Source of the DNA: Collinsella sp. AM33-4BH
GTDB taxonomy: Bacteria; Actinomycetota; Coriobacteriia; Coriobacteriales; Coriobacteriaceae
Length of the DNA stretch: 34,010 bases
Direction of reading: 5' to 3'
Assembly: GCF_003469205.1 (NCBI RefSeq)
Contig: NZ_QSIN01000010.1
Location: 45,029-79,038 of the forward strand
Under the pieces are notes generated by a model. The model did no database searches and had not been told where the DNA came from. It was given only the letters and a program-made list of their open reading frames with translations. Shown in pieces: positions 24,709 to 33,269 of the stretch. Made by a program: the position numbers and the translations under genes. Every line of letters begins with the position of its first letter. Positions within the stretch are counted from its first letter, which is position 1.

Positions 24709-24797
24709 GCTTTAACGGGCCGCGCCTGCGCCTTGGTATACCATGTACGCCGTTTGCGAATATACCCCACACCGCCGCACAACCCAGAAAGGCCCCC

Positions 24798-25619
24798 ATG
24801 GACACTACCTTCAGCCACATCAAAGCCGTGTTCTGCGATATCGACGGCACACTGCTCACGAGCCAGCACACGGTGTCCCCGCGCACCGTGGCGGCGATCC
24901 GCGCCCTGCGCGAGCGCGGTGTGCTCTTTGGCCTGTGCACCGGGCGCGACGCCCACGCGACCGAGGCCATGTACGAGCTCTGGGGCATCGAAGGCCTGGT
25001 GGACGTGCTCGTGGGTTGCGGTGGCGCCGAGGTCATCGACCGTGCGCACGACATCAACGAGCTGAGCTATCCGCTGCCGGGCGAGACCATCGCGCGCATC
25101 TGCAAGCACATGGCGGACCTTCCGGCAACGCCCGTCTGCCCCCGAGACGGCGTGTTCTACGTGCCCGAGAGCAATGCGTGCGTCGAGCACCTGTCGCGCG
25201 TCGACGGCGTGCCCTACCAGGTGGTCGATTTTGCCGAGTTCTTGCGCGGGCCGCAGCCCAAGGTGATGTTTACCATGGCACCCGAGGTAATGCCGCGGGT
25301 GATTGAGCGGGCGTCGACGTTTGCCGATGACACTGTTAAGGCGGCAGCTCTGCAAACCACGCAGCGGCTCTACGAATTCATGGATCCGCGCGTGTCCAAG
25401 ACTCGCGGCCTTGTGCGCGTGGCGGAGCTCAACGACATGGAGCTCCAGAACATCTGCGTGTTTGGCGATGCCGATAACGACACCTGCATGGTGGCCGACG
25501 CCGGCGTGGGCGTTGCCATGGCAAACGGCAGCGCCGCCACCCGCGCCGCCGCCGATTTTGTAACCGCCAGCAACGACAATGACGGCATTGCGGTCTTTAT
25601 CGAGGAACATCTTCTGTAG
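24798..25619 (+). CDS. HAD-superfamily Cof-type sugar phosphatase
   Basis: A 273-residue haloacid dehalogenase-type hydrolase of the Cof/IIB group. Motif I is FCDIDGTLL with nucleophile Asp14 and acid Asp16; motif II is the 'GLCTGRDAHAT' segment; motif IV is FGDADNDTCMV. A C2B cap sits in the middle. Such enzymes dephosphorylate small phospho-sugars or flavin and pyridoxal phosphates in the cytoplasm; the substrate is not evident here. ATG 24798 follows AGAAAGG; a longer open frame begins inside the repeats and is rejected. Monocistronic. Confidence 0.9.
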   Translation: MDTTFSHIKAVFCDIDGTLLTSQHTVSPRTVAAIRALRERGVLFGLCTGRDAHATEAMYELWGIEGLVDVLVGCGGAEVIDRAHDINELSYPLPGETIARICKHMADLPATPVCPRDGVFYVPESNACVEHLSRVDGVPYQVVDFAEFLRGPQPKVMFTMAPEVMPRVIERASTFADDTVKAAALQTTQRLYEFMDPRVSKTRGLVRVAELNDMELQNICVFGDADNDTCMVADAGVGVAMANGSAATRAAADFVTASNDNDGIAVFIEEHLL

Positions 25620-25632
25620 CGCCGGGGGAGAG

Positions 25633-25665
25633 CCACCGCAAAGGGGACAGGCGCCTTTGCGGTGG
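25633..25665. repeat. Palindromic repeat family B copy 3 (diverged)
   Basis: A perfect 12-bp stem CCACCGCAAAGG / CCTTTGCGGTGG, 14 bp after the HAD gene. Core matches copies 1 and 2, but it lacks the shared flank and the T-tract. Confidence 0.65.
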
Positions 25666-26123
25666 CCTCAGGCGATTTGGGCGAATTGATGCCTAAAATC
25701 TGCGCGAAAATTCAAATTTAGTTGTCTGAACATTACGCTTCTAACCACCGATGGGTTAAAGATATTCTCATCAGTTTGGTAGGGTATTCCTCCCGGTTGA
25801 TGACCTACCGCTCACTGTCGTTATTCGACCGTTCACAGGATGTTTGCTCTTGAGCAAAAGGTTGTGCAAATAAATAAAATGCTATTAAAAAACTGATAAC
25901 TAACTTAATTACCAGTAGAAACAGATGTTTTATAGCGAATAAACGAAGGCAAATCTAAACAATTGTCAAGAGAATTAGGAACTTGCACAAAAATGTCGGT
26001 TTTGCTGCTCAGATGTTTAAACAATCGTTATAATTGCATCACTTAGCGAGCGCAATTACAGATTGCGCAGATACGTTTGATAGGGAAAGAGCAAGATCGC
26101 GGTCTCTTGGGGAGGAGACATCG
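25666..26123 (+). promoter_or_regulatory. Long A+T-rich control region upstream of the pilus locus
   Basis: Over 450 bp with no supported gene and clearly lower GC than the flanks. It contains a consensus -10 TATAAT at 26029-26034, about 90 bp before the ATG of the first surface protein, with no convincing -35, and a loose inverted pair GGTAGG / CCTACC near 25780-25810. A ribosome-binding site GGGGAGGAG lies at 26110-26118. The low GC may mark an insertion boundary. Confidence 0.45.
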
Positions 26124-29100
26124 ATGAAAGCGAATTCGGACAAATCTAAGCAGAGTAATAAAGCGACGCGCCGTGTACTGGCAGGCGTTTTGTGCGGAGC
26201 CTCCGTGTTGAGCCTGGTACTGTCGCTCGTCATGCCTCCGATCTCGCAGGCCATCGCCAACGATGCCGAGGCGGTTTCTACCGAGGAAACTGTGATGGGG
26301 GGGGGTTCCTCAAGTGAGTCTACTGGTATAGACAACAGTACTAACGGGGATGCCGGCACAGACGCCGATAACCAGAACAGCGACGATGCTGCGAGCGACG
26401 ACGATGCTCGGCCGGAGGAGCAGTCCAAGTACGAGTCGCAGGCGGAAGATAATGATGCGATGGATGTTAACGCTGTCGCGTCAGCCGAGGAGGCTGCAGA
26501 GAGCGAAGAGACAACCACAGCTATTACTAACATTACTAACGCCGATGATTTGTCAGCTAAGCTTCAAGGCGTTGGGGAAAACCAAACTGCCTGCTTCGAG
26601 CTTACAGCTGATATTGACTATGCTGGTGAAATCAAACTTGAGAAGAGCGGCAGCAATATAACGCTGAACTTAAACGGTTATAAGATCAAGTGCTTGAACA
26701 CCGAAATGCCGTTATTTGATGTTGCTAACGGCGCAACACTTACAATTAAGGACGAAATTAAGGACTCCGCGCCGGTGACTGAGACGGTCAACGATGTCCA
26801 ACAGCTGACTAATCAGGGGCAGAACCCGAATCCCAATAATTATGGCAAGAAAGTCGAGCTAAATTACGTTGGTGGCATTCCGTCTAATCTTACCTACTAC
26901 GTGACCAAATCGACTCCGAGTGGTACAGGGACAATCGAGACGCTTGTCAGACATAACGTCGATATTAAGGGCGCCATCGTGGCGTGCGACGGCAACGCAA
27001 ATCTAAAGCTCATCAATCTGTATAACAACAACGGCAAGGGTGGCACGTTTAACCTTGTGAGCGGCGTGATCACGCAAAAACAAGGCAGCAGCGTTAGCAG
27101 CTTGGTCTATGCCGAGAACGGCTCTACCGTCAACATGCGCGGCGGCTATGTGTGTGGAGCTTCTGGCTCGGGTGCGGGCGGCGGAATTGAAATACACGGT
27201 AATTCGACCCTCGAGGTTTCCGGTGGCGTAATTGCCGGCAACAGTGCTCCTAGTGGCGGTGGTGTGTATGCTAAAGACTCCACGGTCAACATAACTAATG
27301 GTGTAATCTCCGGCAACAGCACGCTTGCTACTGGTGTTGGTTTCGGCGGCGGCATCATGGCCGAAGGCGGCAGCGTTACTGTTTCTGGTGGCTACATTAC
27401 TAACAATAAATATGCCAATTACTGTGGTAACGATGGTAATGGCGATCATGGCGGTGCTGGACTTGCCGCTAAAAACGGTACTCATGTCACCATTTCTGGT
27501 GGCCAGATTACGGGCAACTATTCTGAGGAAGCTGGCGGTGGCGTCTATGTGACCGACATCGGACACCAAGGGGGGAGAACGGCATTGCTCAACATTACGG
27601 GGGGAACTATTGCCTCTAACGTGAGTTTTCGCTCTGAGGGTGCCGGCATTCGCGTGGGCCAGATGGTTGACGCGATGATAAAAGGAGCGTCAAATTCAAA
27701 TCCAGTCTATATCACTAATAACCACTGCATGTCTCGCTTTGACTGGGGTGGAGGCGGCATCTTCGTCCAGGGCGATTCTAAGGTCGCGTCTAATGCTGGT
27801 AGGCTATTTGTCTATAACTCCTATATAAGCAGCAATGAGGCCGGTGGCTACGGTGGCGGCGTTGCGGTTTGCCCGACGGGTAAGACTTTGGTGACAGGCA
27901 CCGACGGCACGGCGATTTTCGGTAATACTTCTGCCGGAAATGAGCAAAACGCGAACGATTACGAATCCGTGAGTAATACAGGCAATAACGGCACCCCCCA
28001 TCTTTCCGGCGGTGGTCACGGTAAGGACCAGGACTCCGACGCCTACAATGCCGAAGTGTTTCGCGAAAACGGCCACGCGGACTTCTTCCTTGCGGCGGAG
28101 GGTCATACGACTCCGATCGCGGCGGTGATTGGCAAAATGCTTGGCGGCGGCGATGCTAAGTATCGGGGAAGCTTAGAGCTTCAGAAAGCCATTACTGTCC
28201 CCGCTAACGGTGGCGTGCAGGTATATAACAGCATCGGCCTGAGTTCGAATGTTAAGGCTCAAGACCCCGAGGCGATCAATGCGCGAAAGGCTGCGCTAGA
28301 GGCGGGCGCGACGTTTATCACGGGCAATTATTCCTGGAACCATGGCGGCGGCATCATGTCGAACGGCGACCTGTACATGGGCGCGCCTGAGGACACGTAT
28401 GTCTATCCGAGCCTCAAGCTCAAGGCGACCAAGAAGCTGGAAGGCCGCAAGCTCAATGATGGGGAGTTCTCCTTTACGGTGTATCGCAAGGATTCAGACG
28501 ACCCTTTGGCTGGCACGACAGCTGGCACGACATTCAATCGCGACGTTTGCACCGAGGTTGGAACAGCAGCAAATGATGCAGAAGGCAGCATTACGTTTGA
28601 CCTTGGTGAACAATTCGCATCGAGTGGCGCGGGTAACGAAATCACATACTACTTGGTCGAAGATCCCGGTGGTGATTCTGGCATCACGTACGACTCCAGC
28701 GTGTATAAGATTGTGGTGACGGCCGAAGATACCAAGACCTTGCTCATGTCTGTTCCGAGTAAAGAAAACTCAAGCCAACTGAAGGATCTTTACATCCATA
28801 ACTACACGATTAAAAACGTCGGTGTAACCAAGTACGAATTCCGCGAGTCGTCTGGGAAGTGGGAGAACGTGAAAGCGAGGAGCAAGGTGCAGAAGAGTGG
28901 AGACTATTATCCAATTATCTGTGAGGGTGACTCCACGACTTTCACTAACAAGTTCACTCCGTACGACTCGAAGGGCTCCTGGACGCCTATGGCGACTAAG
29001 GTCGTTGAGGGTGGCGAGATGAAGGAGTTCACGCTCCAGCTTGCGACCGACACAGATTTTACGGATATCGTTAGCAGCAAGTCCACCACTGCCGACGGCG

Positions 29101-29561
29101 ACAAGTCCCAGACCCTGAGCTTCGACAAGATTGATTACAAACTCGATCAACTCGACCAGCTCGCGTCTGGCCCCACTGGCCGTGGTGCTTCCAAGACCTT
29201 CACGTACTACGTGCGCGAGAAAGACGACGGTTCGCTGTTCTCGCACTATACGTACGACAAGTCGGTCTATCAGATTACGGTTAACGCGACTGACGACTCT
29301 AACCACCATATCGACGTCACTGCGACCTACAAGCAGATTCAGGATCGTGATGGCAATGAAGTGACCACTGACACGCCCCACGACCTCACCGGCAAGTCCA
29401 CTCCCACCTTCACCAACACCTACTCCACCTCTTTGCCCCTTTCTGGTATGTCGGGCGTCACTCTGACGTACCTTGCCGGCGCGGCGGTGCTTTGCGCTGC
29501 TGCGGCCTGGATGCACATTCGTCGCAAGGCGAATGCGAAGGGAGGTGAGCGTCGTGAATAA
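26124..29561 (+). CDS. Sortase-anchored beta-helix surface protein with pilin isopeptide domains
   Basis: A 1145-residue exported protein, likely the pilus tip or a large adhesin. A signal peptide (about 1-50, with RRVLAGVLCGASVLSLVLSL) leads into an acidic Ser/Asp/Glu linker (50-130). Residues about 140-750 have repeated 'SGG-x-I-(T/S)-x-N' and GGGV/GGGI units, the mark of a right-handed parallel beta-helix. Two domains of the streptococcal FctA/Spy0128 pilin isopeptide type follow (about 760-870 with TYYLVEDPGGDSGITYDSSV, and 940-1095 with TYYVREKDDG and HYTYDKSVYQITV). The C-terminus is a sorting signal: LPLSG (1104-1108), hydrophobic helix, RRKANAKGGERR. A run of nine G at codons 58-61 could switch the frame. 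Overlaps the next gene by 8 bp. ATG 26124 with GGGGAGGAG. Confidence 0.85.
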   Translation: MKANSDKSKQSNKATRRVLAGVLCGASVLSLVLSLVMPPISQAIANDAEAVSTEETVMGGGSSSESTGIDNSTNGDAGTDADNQNSDDAASDDDARPEEQSKYESQAEDNDAMDVNAVASAEEAAESEETTTAITNITNADDLSAKLQGVGENQTACFELTADIDYAGEIKLEKSGSNITLNLNGYKIKCLNTEMPLFDVANGATLTIKDEIKDSAPVTETVNDVQQLTNQGQNPNPNNYGKKVELNYVGGIPSNLTYYVTKSTPSGTGTIETLVRHNVDIKGAIVACDGNANLKLINLYNNNGKGGTFNLVSGVITQKQGSSVSSLVYAENGSTVNMRGGYVCGASGSGAGGGIEIHGNSTLEVSGGVIAGNSAPSGGGVYAKDSTVNITNGVISGNSTLATGVGFGGGIMAEGGSVTVSGGYITNNKYANYCGNDGNGDHGGAGLAAKNGTHVTISGGQITGNYSEEAGGGVYVTDIGHQGGRTALLNITGGTIASNVSFRSEGAGIRVGQMVDAMIKGASNSNPVYITNNHCMSRFDWGGGGIFVQGDSKVASNAGRLFVYNSYISSNEAGGYGGGVAVCPTGKTLVTGTDGTAIFGNTSAGNEQNANDYESVSNTGNNGTPHLSGGGHGKDQDSDAYNAEVFRENGHADFFLAAEGHTTPIAAVIGKMLGGGDAKYRGSLELQKAITVPANGGVQVYNSIGLSSNVKAQDPEAINARKAALEAGATFITGNYSWNHGGGIMSNGDLYMGAPEDTYVYPSLKLKATKKLEGRKLNDGEFSFTVYRKDSDDPLAGTTAGTTFNRDVCTEVGTAANDAEGSITFDLGEQFASSGAGNEITYYLVEDPGGDSGITYDSSVYKIVVTAEDTKTLLMSVPSKENSSQLKDLYIHNYTIKNVGVTKYEFRESSGKWENVKARSKVQKSGDYYPIICEGDSTTFTNKFTPYDSKGSWTPMATKVVEGGEMKEFTLQLATDTDFTDIVSSKSTTADGDKSQTLSFDKIDYKLDQLDQLASGPTGRGASKTFTYYVREKDDGSLFSHYTYDKSVYQITVNATDDSNHHIDVTATYKQIQDRDGNEVTTDTPHDLTGKSTPTFTNTYSTSLPLSGMSGVTLTYLAGAAVLCAAAAWMHIRRKANAKGGERRE
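26297..26305 (+). repeat. Poly-G tract (G9) inside the surface protein gene
   Basis: Nine consecutive G directly behind the signal-peptide region (codons 58-61, Met-Gly-Gly-Gly). With ten G the frame reads TGA after 64 residues; with eight G it reads TAG after 68 residues. The assembled sequence is in the on phase. Confidence 0.85.
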
Positions 29562-31209
29562 GAAAGTTTGCTCCTTCCCGATCTTGTTTGCGCTGCTTGC
29601 CCTCCTGATCGGCATCTGCGCGGTTGTGTTCCCCGCATCCGCGCAGGCCGCGCCGACCTCGACCGGTTCCATCACGGTGAGCGGCGCCGTGGCGAGCAAC
29701 TACGACGCCTACCAGATCTTTAGCGCCAACGTCGTCGACGGCGACGGCGACGCCAAGACCTTTACCGACCTCGCTTGGGCAAGCGACGCCGCGCGCGACG
29801 CTGTCCTGCCTGTGCTGCACAGCGCCGGCATGCCCGATTCCCAGACCACCGCGCAGGAAGCTGCCGAGTGGCTCAACACCGATTCCCACCTTACGAGCGC
29901 GCTGAGCGCACAGCTCGCTCGTTCCCTCCAGAGCTCTGGCGCCGTGCCCGTGGCCCTTAACGCGGGCACGGCGGCCGAGCTGCCCTGCGGCTACTGGCTC
30001 ATCGTCGCCAGAGACGACGCCATCGCCCAGGGCGAGGCCGGCACCGCGCCGATCATGGCGCTGGTGGGCGGCAACGCCGTCACCGTCAAGCCCAAGGCCG
30101 CGACGCCCAAGGTCGCCAAGCACGTGCTGGAGGACAACACCGCCGCATGGCAGAAGGCCGCCGACGCCACGGTCGCCGACGACCTGTACTGGCGCCTCTC
30201 GGCCACGGTTCCCGCGGGCCTTTCCGCCTATGACACCTACGCGGTGCAGTTCGTCGACACCATGAGCGCGGGGCTCGACCCCTCCAAGGTGGCCGCGAGC
30301 ATGCGTGTGTACGTGGCGGCGGGCGCGGATGGCACCTTCGACGCCGTCTCGAACGGTAAGGACGGGCGCGCCGGCACCGAGCCCGCGCAGGGCTGGACCG
30401 ACATCACGGCCCAGTGCGCCACCAAGGTGGCGGCGGACGGGACCTTCACCGTGCGCACCGGCGACCTGATCGCCGCGCTCGGCGGGGCCGACGCCTTCGC
30501 CGCGGGCGCCCGCGTGGTCGCCGTGTACAACGCGCCGCTCAACAGCGCGTGCAACCGCGGCATCGCGAAGGGCAACCCCAACGAGGTCTATCTGCGCTAC
30601 CCGCGCTCTCCCTTTGCCGACCAGTCCGGCGATGCCGGCTTCACCCGCACGCCGAGCGACGATGCGTGCGCCTACACTTGGGATCTCGCGCTCACCAAGC
30701 GCGGCAGCGACGGCGACAAGCCGCTTGCCGGGGCGGTCCTGAGCATCGCCGACGACCGCGGCCGCACGCTGGCGGCCGACGGCACGTGGGATGCGGAGGG
30801 CAAGGCCACCGTCACCACGGGCGAGGACGGCCGTGTGACCGTCTCGGGCGTGGACTCGGGCAAGCTGGAGGTCCGCGAGCTCAAGGCGCCCAAGGGCTAC
30901 ACCGCCTTTGAGGGCACGCGCTCCGTGACGGTCAAGGCTGAGGGCCTGGACGTCGACCAGGTGGCGGCCGCCAAGCCTAAGGTGACCGTATCGGCCGAAA
31001 GCCCTCTGCGAGTTGATGCCGCCGATGCCGGGAAGGGTTTAGTCGAGTTGTCGGTGCTTAACACCCCAAGTAACGAAGTGAGTCGAGGCTTTATGCCCTC
31101 GACGGGAGATAGAACGTTGGTGTTGGTAACGGCTTTGGCCGTCATCGGAGTAGTGGCTATTGTCGTCGCGCTCGTCATCAAGCGGGGAGGAGGTCGCCAT
31201 GATAAATAA
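29554..31209 (+). CDS. Minor pilin / SpaA-like sortase-anchored surface protein
   Basis: A 551-residue exported protein. Signal peptide: KKVCSFPILFALLALLIGIC, cleavage near AQAAP. An N-terminal pilin domain follows (NYDAYQIFSANVVDG, GYWLIVARDDA), then a D2-type fimbrial isopeptide domain (about 195-365, VADDLYWRLSATVPAGLSAY, NPNEVYLRYPRSP) and a Cna_B/prealbumin-like domain (about 370-480, DLALTKRGSDGDKPLAGAVL, ELKAPKGYTAFEGT) with the Lys and Glu usual for an internal isopeptide bond. The C-terminal sorting signal is MPSTG (514-518), a variant of LPxTG, then a hydrophobic helix and KRGGGRHDK. Start GTG 29554 with GGGAGGTGA, overlapping the previous gene, so coupled translation. GC is much higher than in the preceding gene. 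Confidence 0.83.
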   Translation: MNKKVCSFPILFALLALLIGICAVVFPASAQAAPTSTGSITVSGAVASNYDAYQIFSANVVDGDGDAKTFTDLAWASDAARDAVLPVLHSAGMPDSQTTAQEAAEWLNTDSHLTSALSAQLARSLQSSGAVPVALNAGTAAELPCGYWLIVARDDAIAQGEAGTAPIMALVGGNAVTVKPKAATPKVAKHVLEDNTAAWQKAADATVADDLYWRLSATVPAGLSAYDTYAVQFVDTMSAGLDPSKVAASMRVYVAAGADGTFDAVSNGKDGRAGTEPAQGWTDITAQCATKVAADGTFTVRTGDLIAALGGADAFAAGARVVAVYNAPLNSACNRGIAKGNPNEVYLRYPRSPFADQSGDAGFTRTPSDDACAYTWDLALTKRGSDGDKPLAGAVLSIADDRGRTLAADGTWDAEGKATVTTGEDGRVTVSGVDSGKLEVRELKAPKGYTAFEGTRSVTVKAEGLDVDQVAAAKPKVTVSAESPLRVDAADAGKGLVELSVLNTPSNEVSRGFMPSTGDRTLVLVTALAVIGVVAIVVALVIKRGGGRHDK

Positions 31210-31249
31210 TTGTCCCCCCCCCCTGCTCAATGGCGTACTGCCTCCGTAG
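31199..31249 (+). CDS. Putative 16-codon leader ORF containing a poly-C tract
   Basis: ATG 31199 overlaps the end of the minor pilin gene and follows a strong GGAGG (31189-31193). It reads M-I-N-N-C-P-P-P-L-L-N-G-V-L-P-P, then TAG, through ten consecutive C. With eleven C the frame is open to TGA 31288-31290 (30 codons), 40 bp before the backbone pilin; with nine C it stops at 31254. It may be a coupling leader or simply a relic; translation is inferred from the ribosome-binding site only. Confidence 0.35.
   Translation: MINNCPPPLLNGVLPP
31214..31223 (+). repeat. Poly-C tract (C10) between minor pilin and backbone pilin genes
   Basis: Ten consecutive C, 107 bp upstream of the backbone pilin ATG, in the only gap of the locus. 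A tract of this length is prone to slippage. Confidence 0.85.
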
Positions 31250-31330
31250 CGATTAGAGCGCAGGGAAATGAGCCTGCTGACTTTTGGTGATGACGAGAAT
31301 TAAAGCAACCTCCAAGAAAGAGGTCCCAAC

Positions 31331-33124
31331 ATGAAAACAACCAAGAACATCGCACGCCTGGCAGTAACCGCCGGCCTCACCGCAGCCCTGAGCTTCGGCG
31401 GCGTTATGGCCCCGGTGACCATGGCGTTTGCCGAGGGAACGGGGTCGACCGTCACGTTCGAGGACGCCGATTACGCTGCGTCCACGACCTATAAGGGTAT
31501 CCAGATCTTCAAGGCAAAGGTCACGACGACCGGTGGGAATACGACGGTGAGTAGCATCGAATGGGCCAGCTCCGAAGCCCAAACTGCTGTCGTAAACGCC
31601 ATCAAGACAAAGGATGCATCCTACGATAGCAAGAACGCACAGGATGCTGCCGATTGGCTTAGCACCAAATCTGAAGTTACCGGGACCGATTCGAAGGTTG
31701 CTAGCGACAACGTTCTCAGTCTAATCGCCGATGGCCTGAAGAGCAGCACCGCCTGGGAGGTGACGAGCGAGGGCAGTGCATCCCTTTCCGGACTCGGCGC
31801 CGGCTACTGGCTCTTCCTCACCGCTACTCCCGGTAAGCCTGCTGACAAGTCGACCGATGTGTTCACCTCTCCCGTCTACGCCGTGATCGACGGCGTAGAC
31901 GCGACGACCGTTACGCCAAAGAAGGGCGTGCCCACTGTCGAGAAGAAGGTCCTCGACGATGCCGACGCCGCCGATGCCACCGACATCAAGGGCTCCAACA
32001 AATGGAATGATGTCGCCGATTCCCAGATCGGCCAGGAAGTTAACTACAAGCTGACCGGCACGATCGCCAGCAACTACGCTACCTTTGGCACGTATGCTTA
32101 CAAGTTCACCGACGGGCTTTCCAATGGCCTTGACTATGTCAAAGGCTCGGTTAAGGTGTACGCGCTGAACGGCGAGACTTACAGCGAGATTGAGTCGAAC
32201 AATTATACCGTGACGGATGCTGATGCTAGCAACAACAACACGCTGACGGTCGAGTTCAAGACCGGAGACGGCAAGAAGGGCCTCAAGGACGTCGCGAGCG
32301 TGACCGCCGACACCAAGATCGTTGTCTTCTACAAGGCAAAGCTCAACGGCAACGCCGTGATCGGCAACGCAGCCGACGGCAACAAGCGCGGCAACCCCAA
32401 CACCGTCAAGCTCGAGTACTCCAACAACCCGTATGCCGAGGACACGGGCGAGACGATCGAGGATACCGTCGCCGACTTCGCTTTCAGGCTCAACCTCAAC
32501 AAGGTCGACCAGGGCACCGAGAAGGGCCTTGCGGGCGCCGTCTTCACCATCCAGTCCGCTGATGCGAACACTCAAGACCAGTATATCGCCTCGAAGGACG
32601 ACCCCACCGCGGGCGTCGTCGCGGGCCAGCTCGTGACCGTTGCCGGCACCACCAGCCTTCCCGGTTACGTGAAGTTCACGTCTGGCGATAATGGCCAGAT
32701 TGCCGTGAAAGGTCTCGATGAAGGCTCCTACAAGGTGACCGAGGTCCAGGCTCCCAATGAGAATTACACCAAGGCCAACCCCTTCACTTTCACCATCACC
32801 GCGACGTATGATGACGCGAGCATGAAGGTGACGGGCCTCACGGCGGCGGTTTCCAAGGCCGACGAGGGCCGCACCGACATCGCCTTCGGTAAGCTCGACG
32901 GCAATGACGGAGACAATAAGCTGACCGGTACGGATGGCACCGGCACCAACGCCGCCACCGGTGAGATCACCATCAACGTCGGCAACACCAAGTCCGTCGG
33001 CCTCCCGCTGACCGGTCTCAACGGCGTGACCTTCACTTGGATCGCTGGTGGCGCGGTGCTGTGCATCGGCGTGGCGCACCTCATCCGCAGCCGTAAGCAG
33101 GCTGAGGAGTCCGAGCAGGAGTAA
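31331..33124 (+). CDS. Backbone (major) pilin, SpaH/EbpB-like
   Basis: A 597-residue exported pilin. Signal peptide: NIARLAVTAGLTAALSFGGV, cleavage near AFAEG. The N-terminal domain has YKGIQIFKAKV and GLGAGYWLFLTATPGKP; a PKKG-VPTVEKKV stretch near residue 193 offers the lysine expected for pilin cross-linking, though the exact YPKN motif is absent. A D2-type isopeptide domain follows (about 205-375, GQEVNYKLTGTIASNY, NPNTVKLEYSNNP), then a Cna_B-type domain (about 385-520, LNLNKVDQGTEKGLAGAVF, KVTEVQAP). The sorting signal is LPLTG (558-562) with a hydrophobic helix and RSRKQAEESE. This fits the shaft subunit of a sortase-assembled pilus. AGAAAGAGG precedes ATG 31331. Strong terminator after. 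No sortase gene follows in the window. Confidence 0.87.
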   Translation: MKTTKNIARLAVTAGLTAALSFGGVMAPVTMAFAEGTGSTVTFEDADYAASTTYKGIQIFKAKVTTTGGNTTVSSIEWASSEAQTAVVNAIKTKDASYDSKNAQDAADWLSTKSEVTGTDSKVASDNVLSLIADGLKSSTAWEVTSEGSASLSGLGAGYWLFLTATPGKPADKSTDVFTSPVYAVIDGVDATTVTPKKGVPTVEKKVLDDADAADATDIKGSNKWNDVADSQIGQEVNYKLTGTIASNYATFGTYAYKFTDGLSNGLDYVKGSVKVYALNGETYSEIESNNYTVTDADASNNNTLTVEFKTGDGKKGLKDVASVTADTKIVVFYKAKLNGNAVIGNAADGNKRGNPNTVKLEYSNNPYAEDTGETIEDTVADFAFRLNLNKVDQGTEKGLAGAVFTIQSADANTQDQYIASKDDPTAGVVAGQLVTVAGTTSLPGYVKFTSGDNGQIAVKGLDEGSYKVTEVQAPNENYTKANPFTFTITATYDDASMKVTGLTAAVSKADEGRTDIAFGKLDGNDGDNKLTGTDGTGTNAATGEITINVGNTKSVGLPLTGLNGVTFTWIAGGAVLCIGVAHLIRSRKQAEESEQE

Positions 33125-33224
33125 CGCTCACTCACCCATCCCTTTGGCAGGTGGGATGTGATGGCCATGAGACTTGCGGACACTTTTCTCGTCCATCTAC
33201 GTTCTTGCTTTGCCATTCTCTTTT

Positions 33225-33263
33225 CGGGGCAGACTCCGCACTGGAGTCTGCCCCGTTCTTTTT
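33225..33263 (+). terminator. Intrinsic terminator of the pilus locus
   Basis: A perfect 13-bp stem CGGGGCAGACTCC / GGAGTCTGCCCCG with a 5-base loop, then TTCTTTTTC. Confidence 0.9.
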
Positions 33264-33269
33264 CAAGAC

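Noticed and set aside
26034..26123. Earlier TTG start for the large surface protein
   Set aside because: It overlaps the predicted -10 element and lacks a ribosome-binding site, while ATG 26124 has GGGGAGGAG and begins a normal signal peptide.
27100..27900. Repeated GGCGGC/GGTGG patterns resembling a DNA repeat array
   Set aside because: They encode the repeated Ser-Gly-Gly units of a beta-helix in one frame, with irregular spacing and no exact DNA repetition; not a CRISPR or tandem repeat array.
33225..33263. Left boundary hairpin of the IS200 element
   Set aside because: The stem is followed by a T-tract and lies right after the pilin gene, so it is better explained as the pilus terminator; the IS hairpins begin further right.
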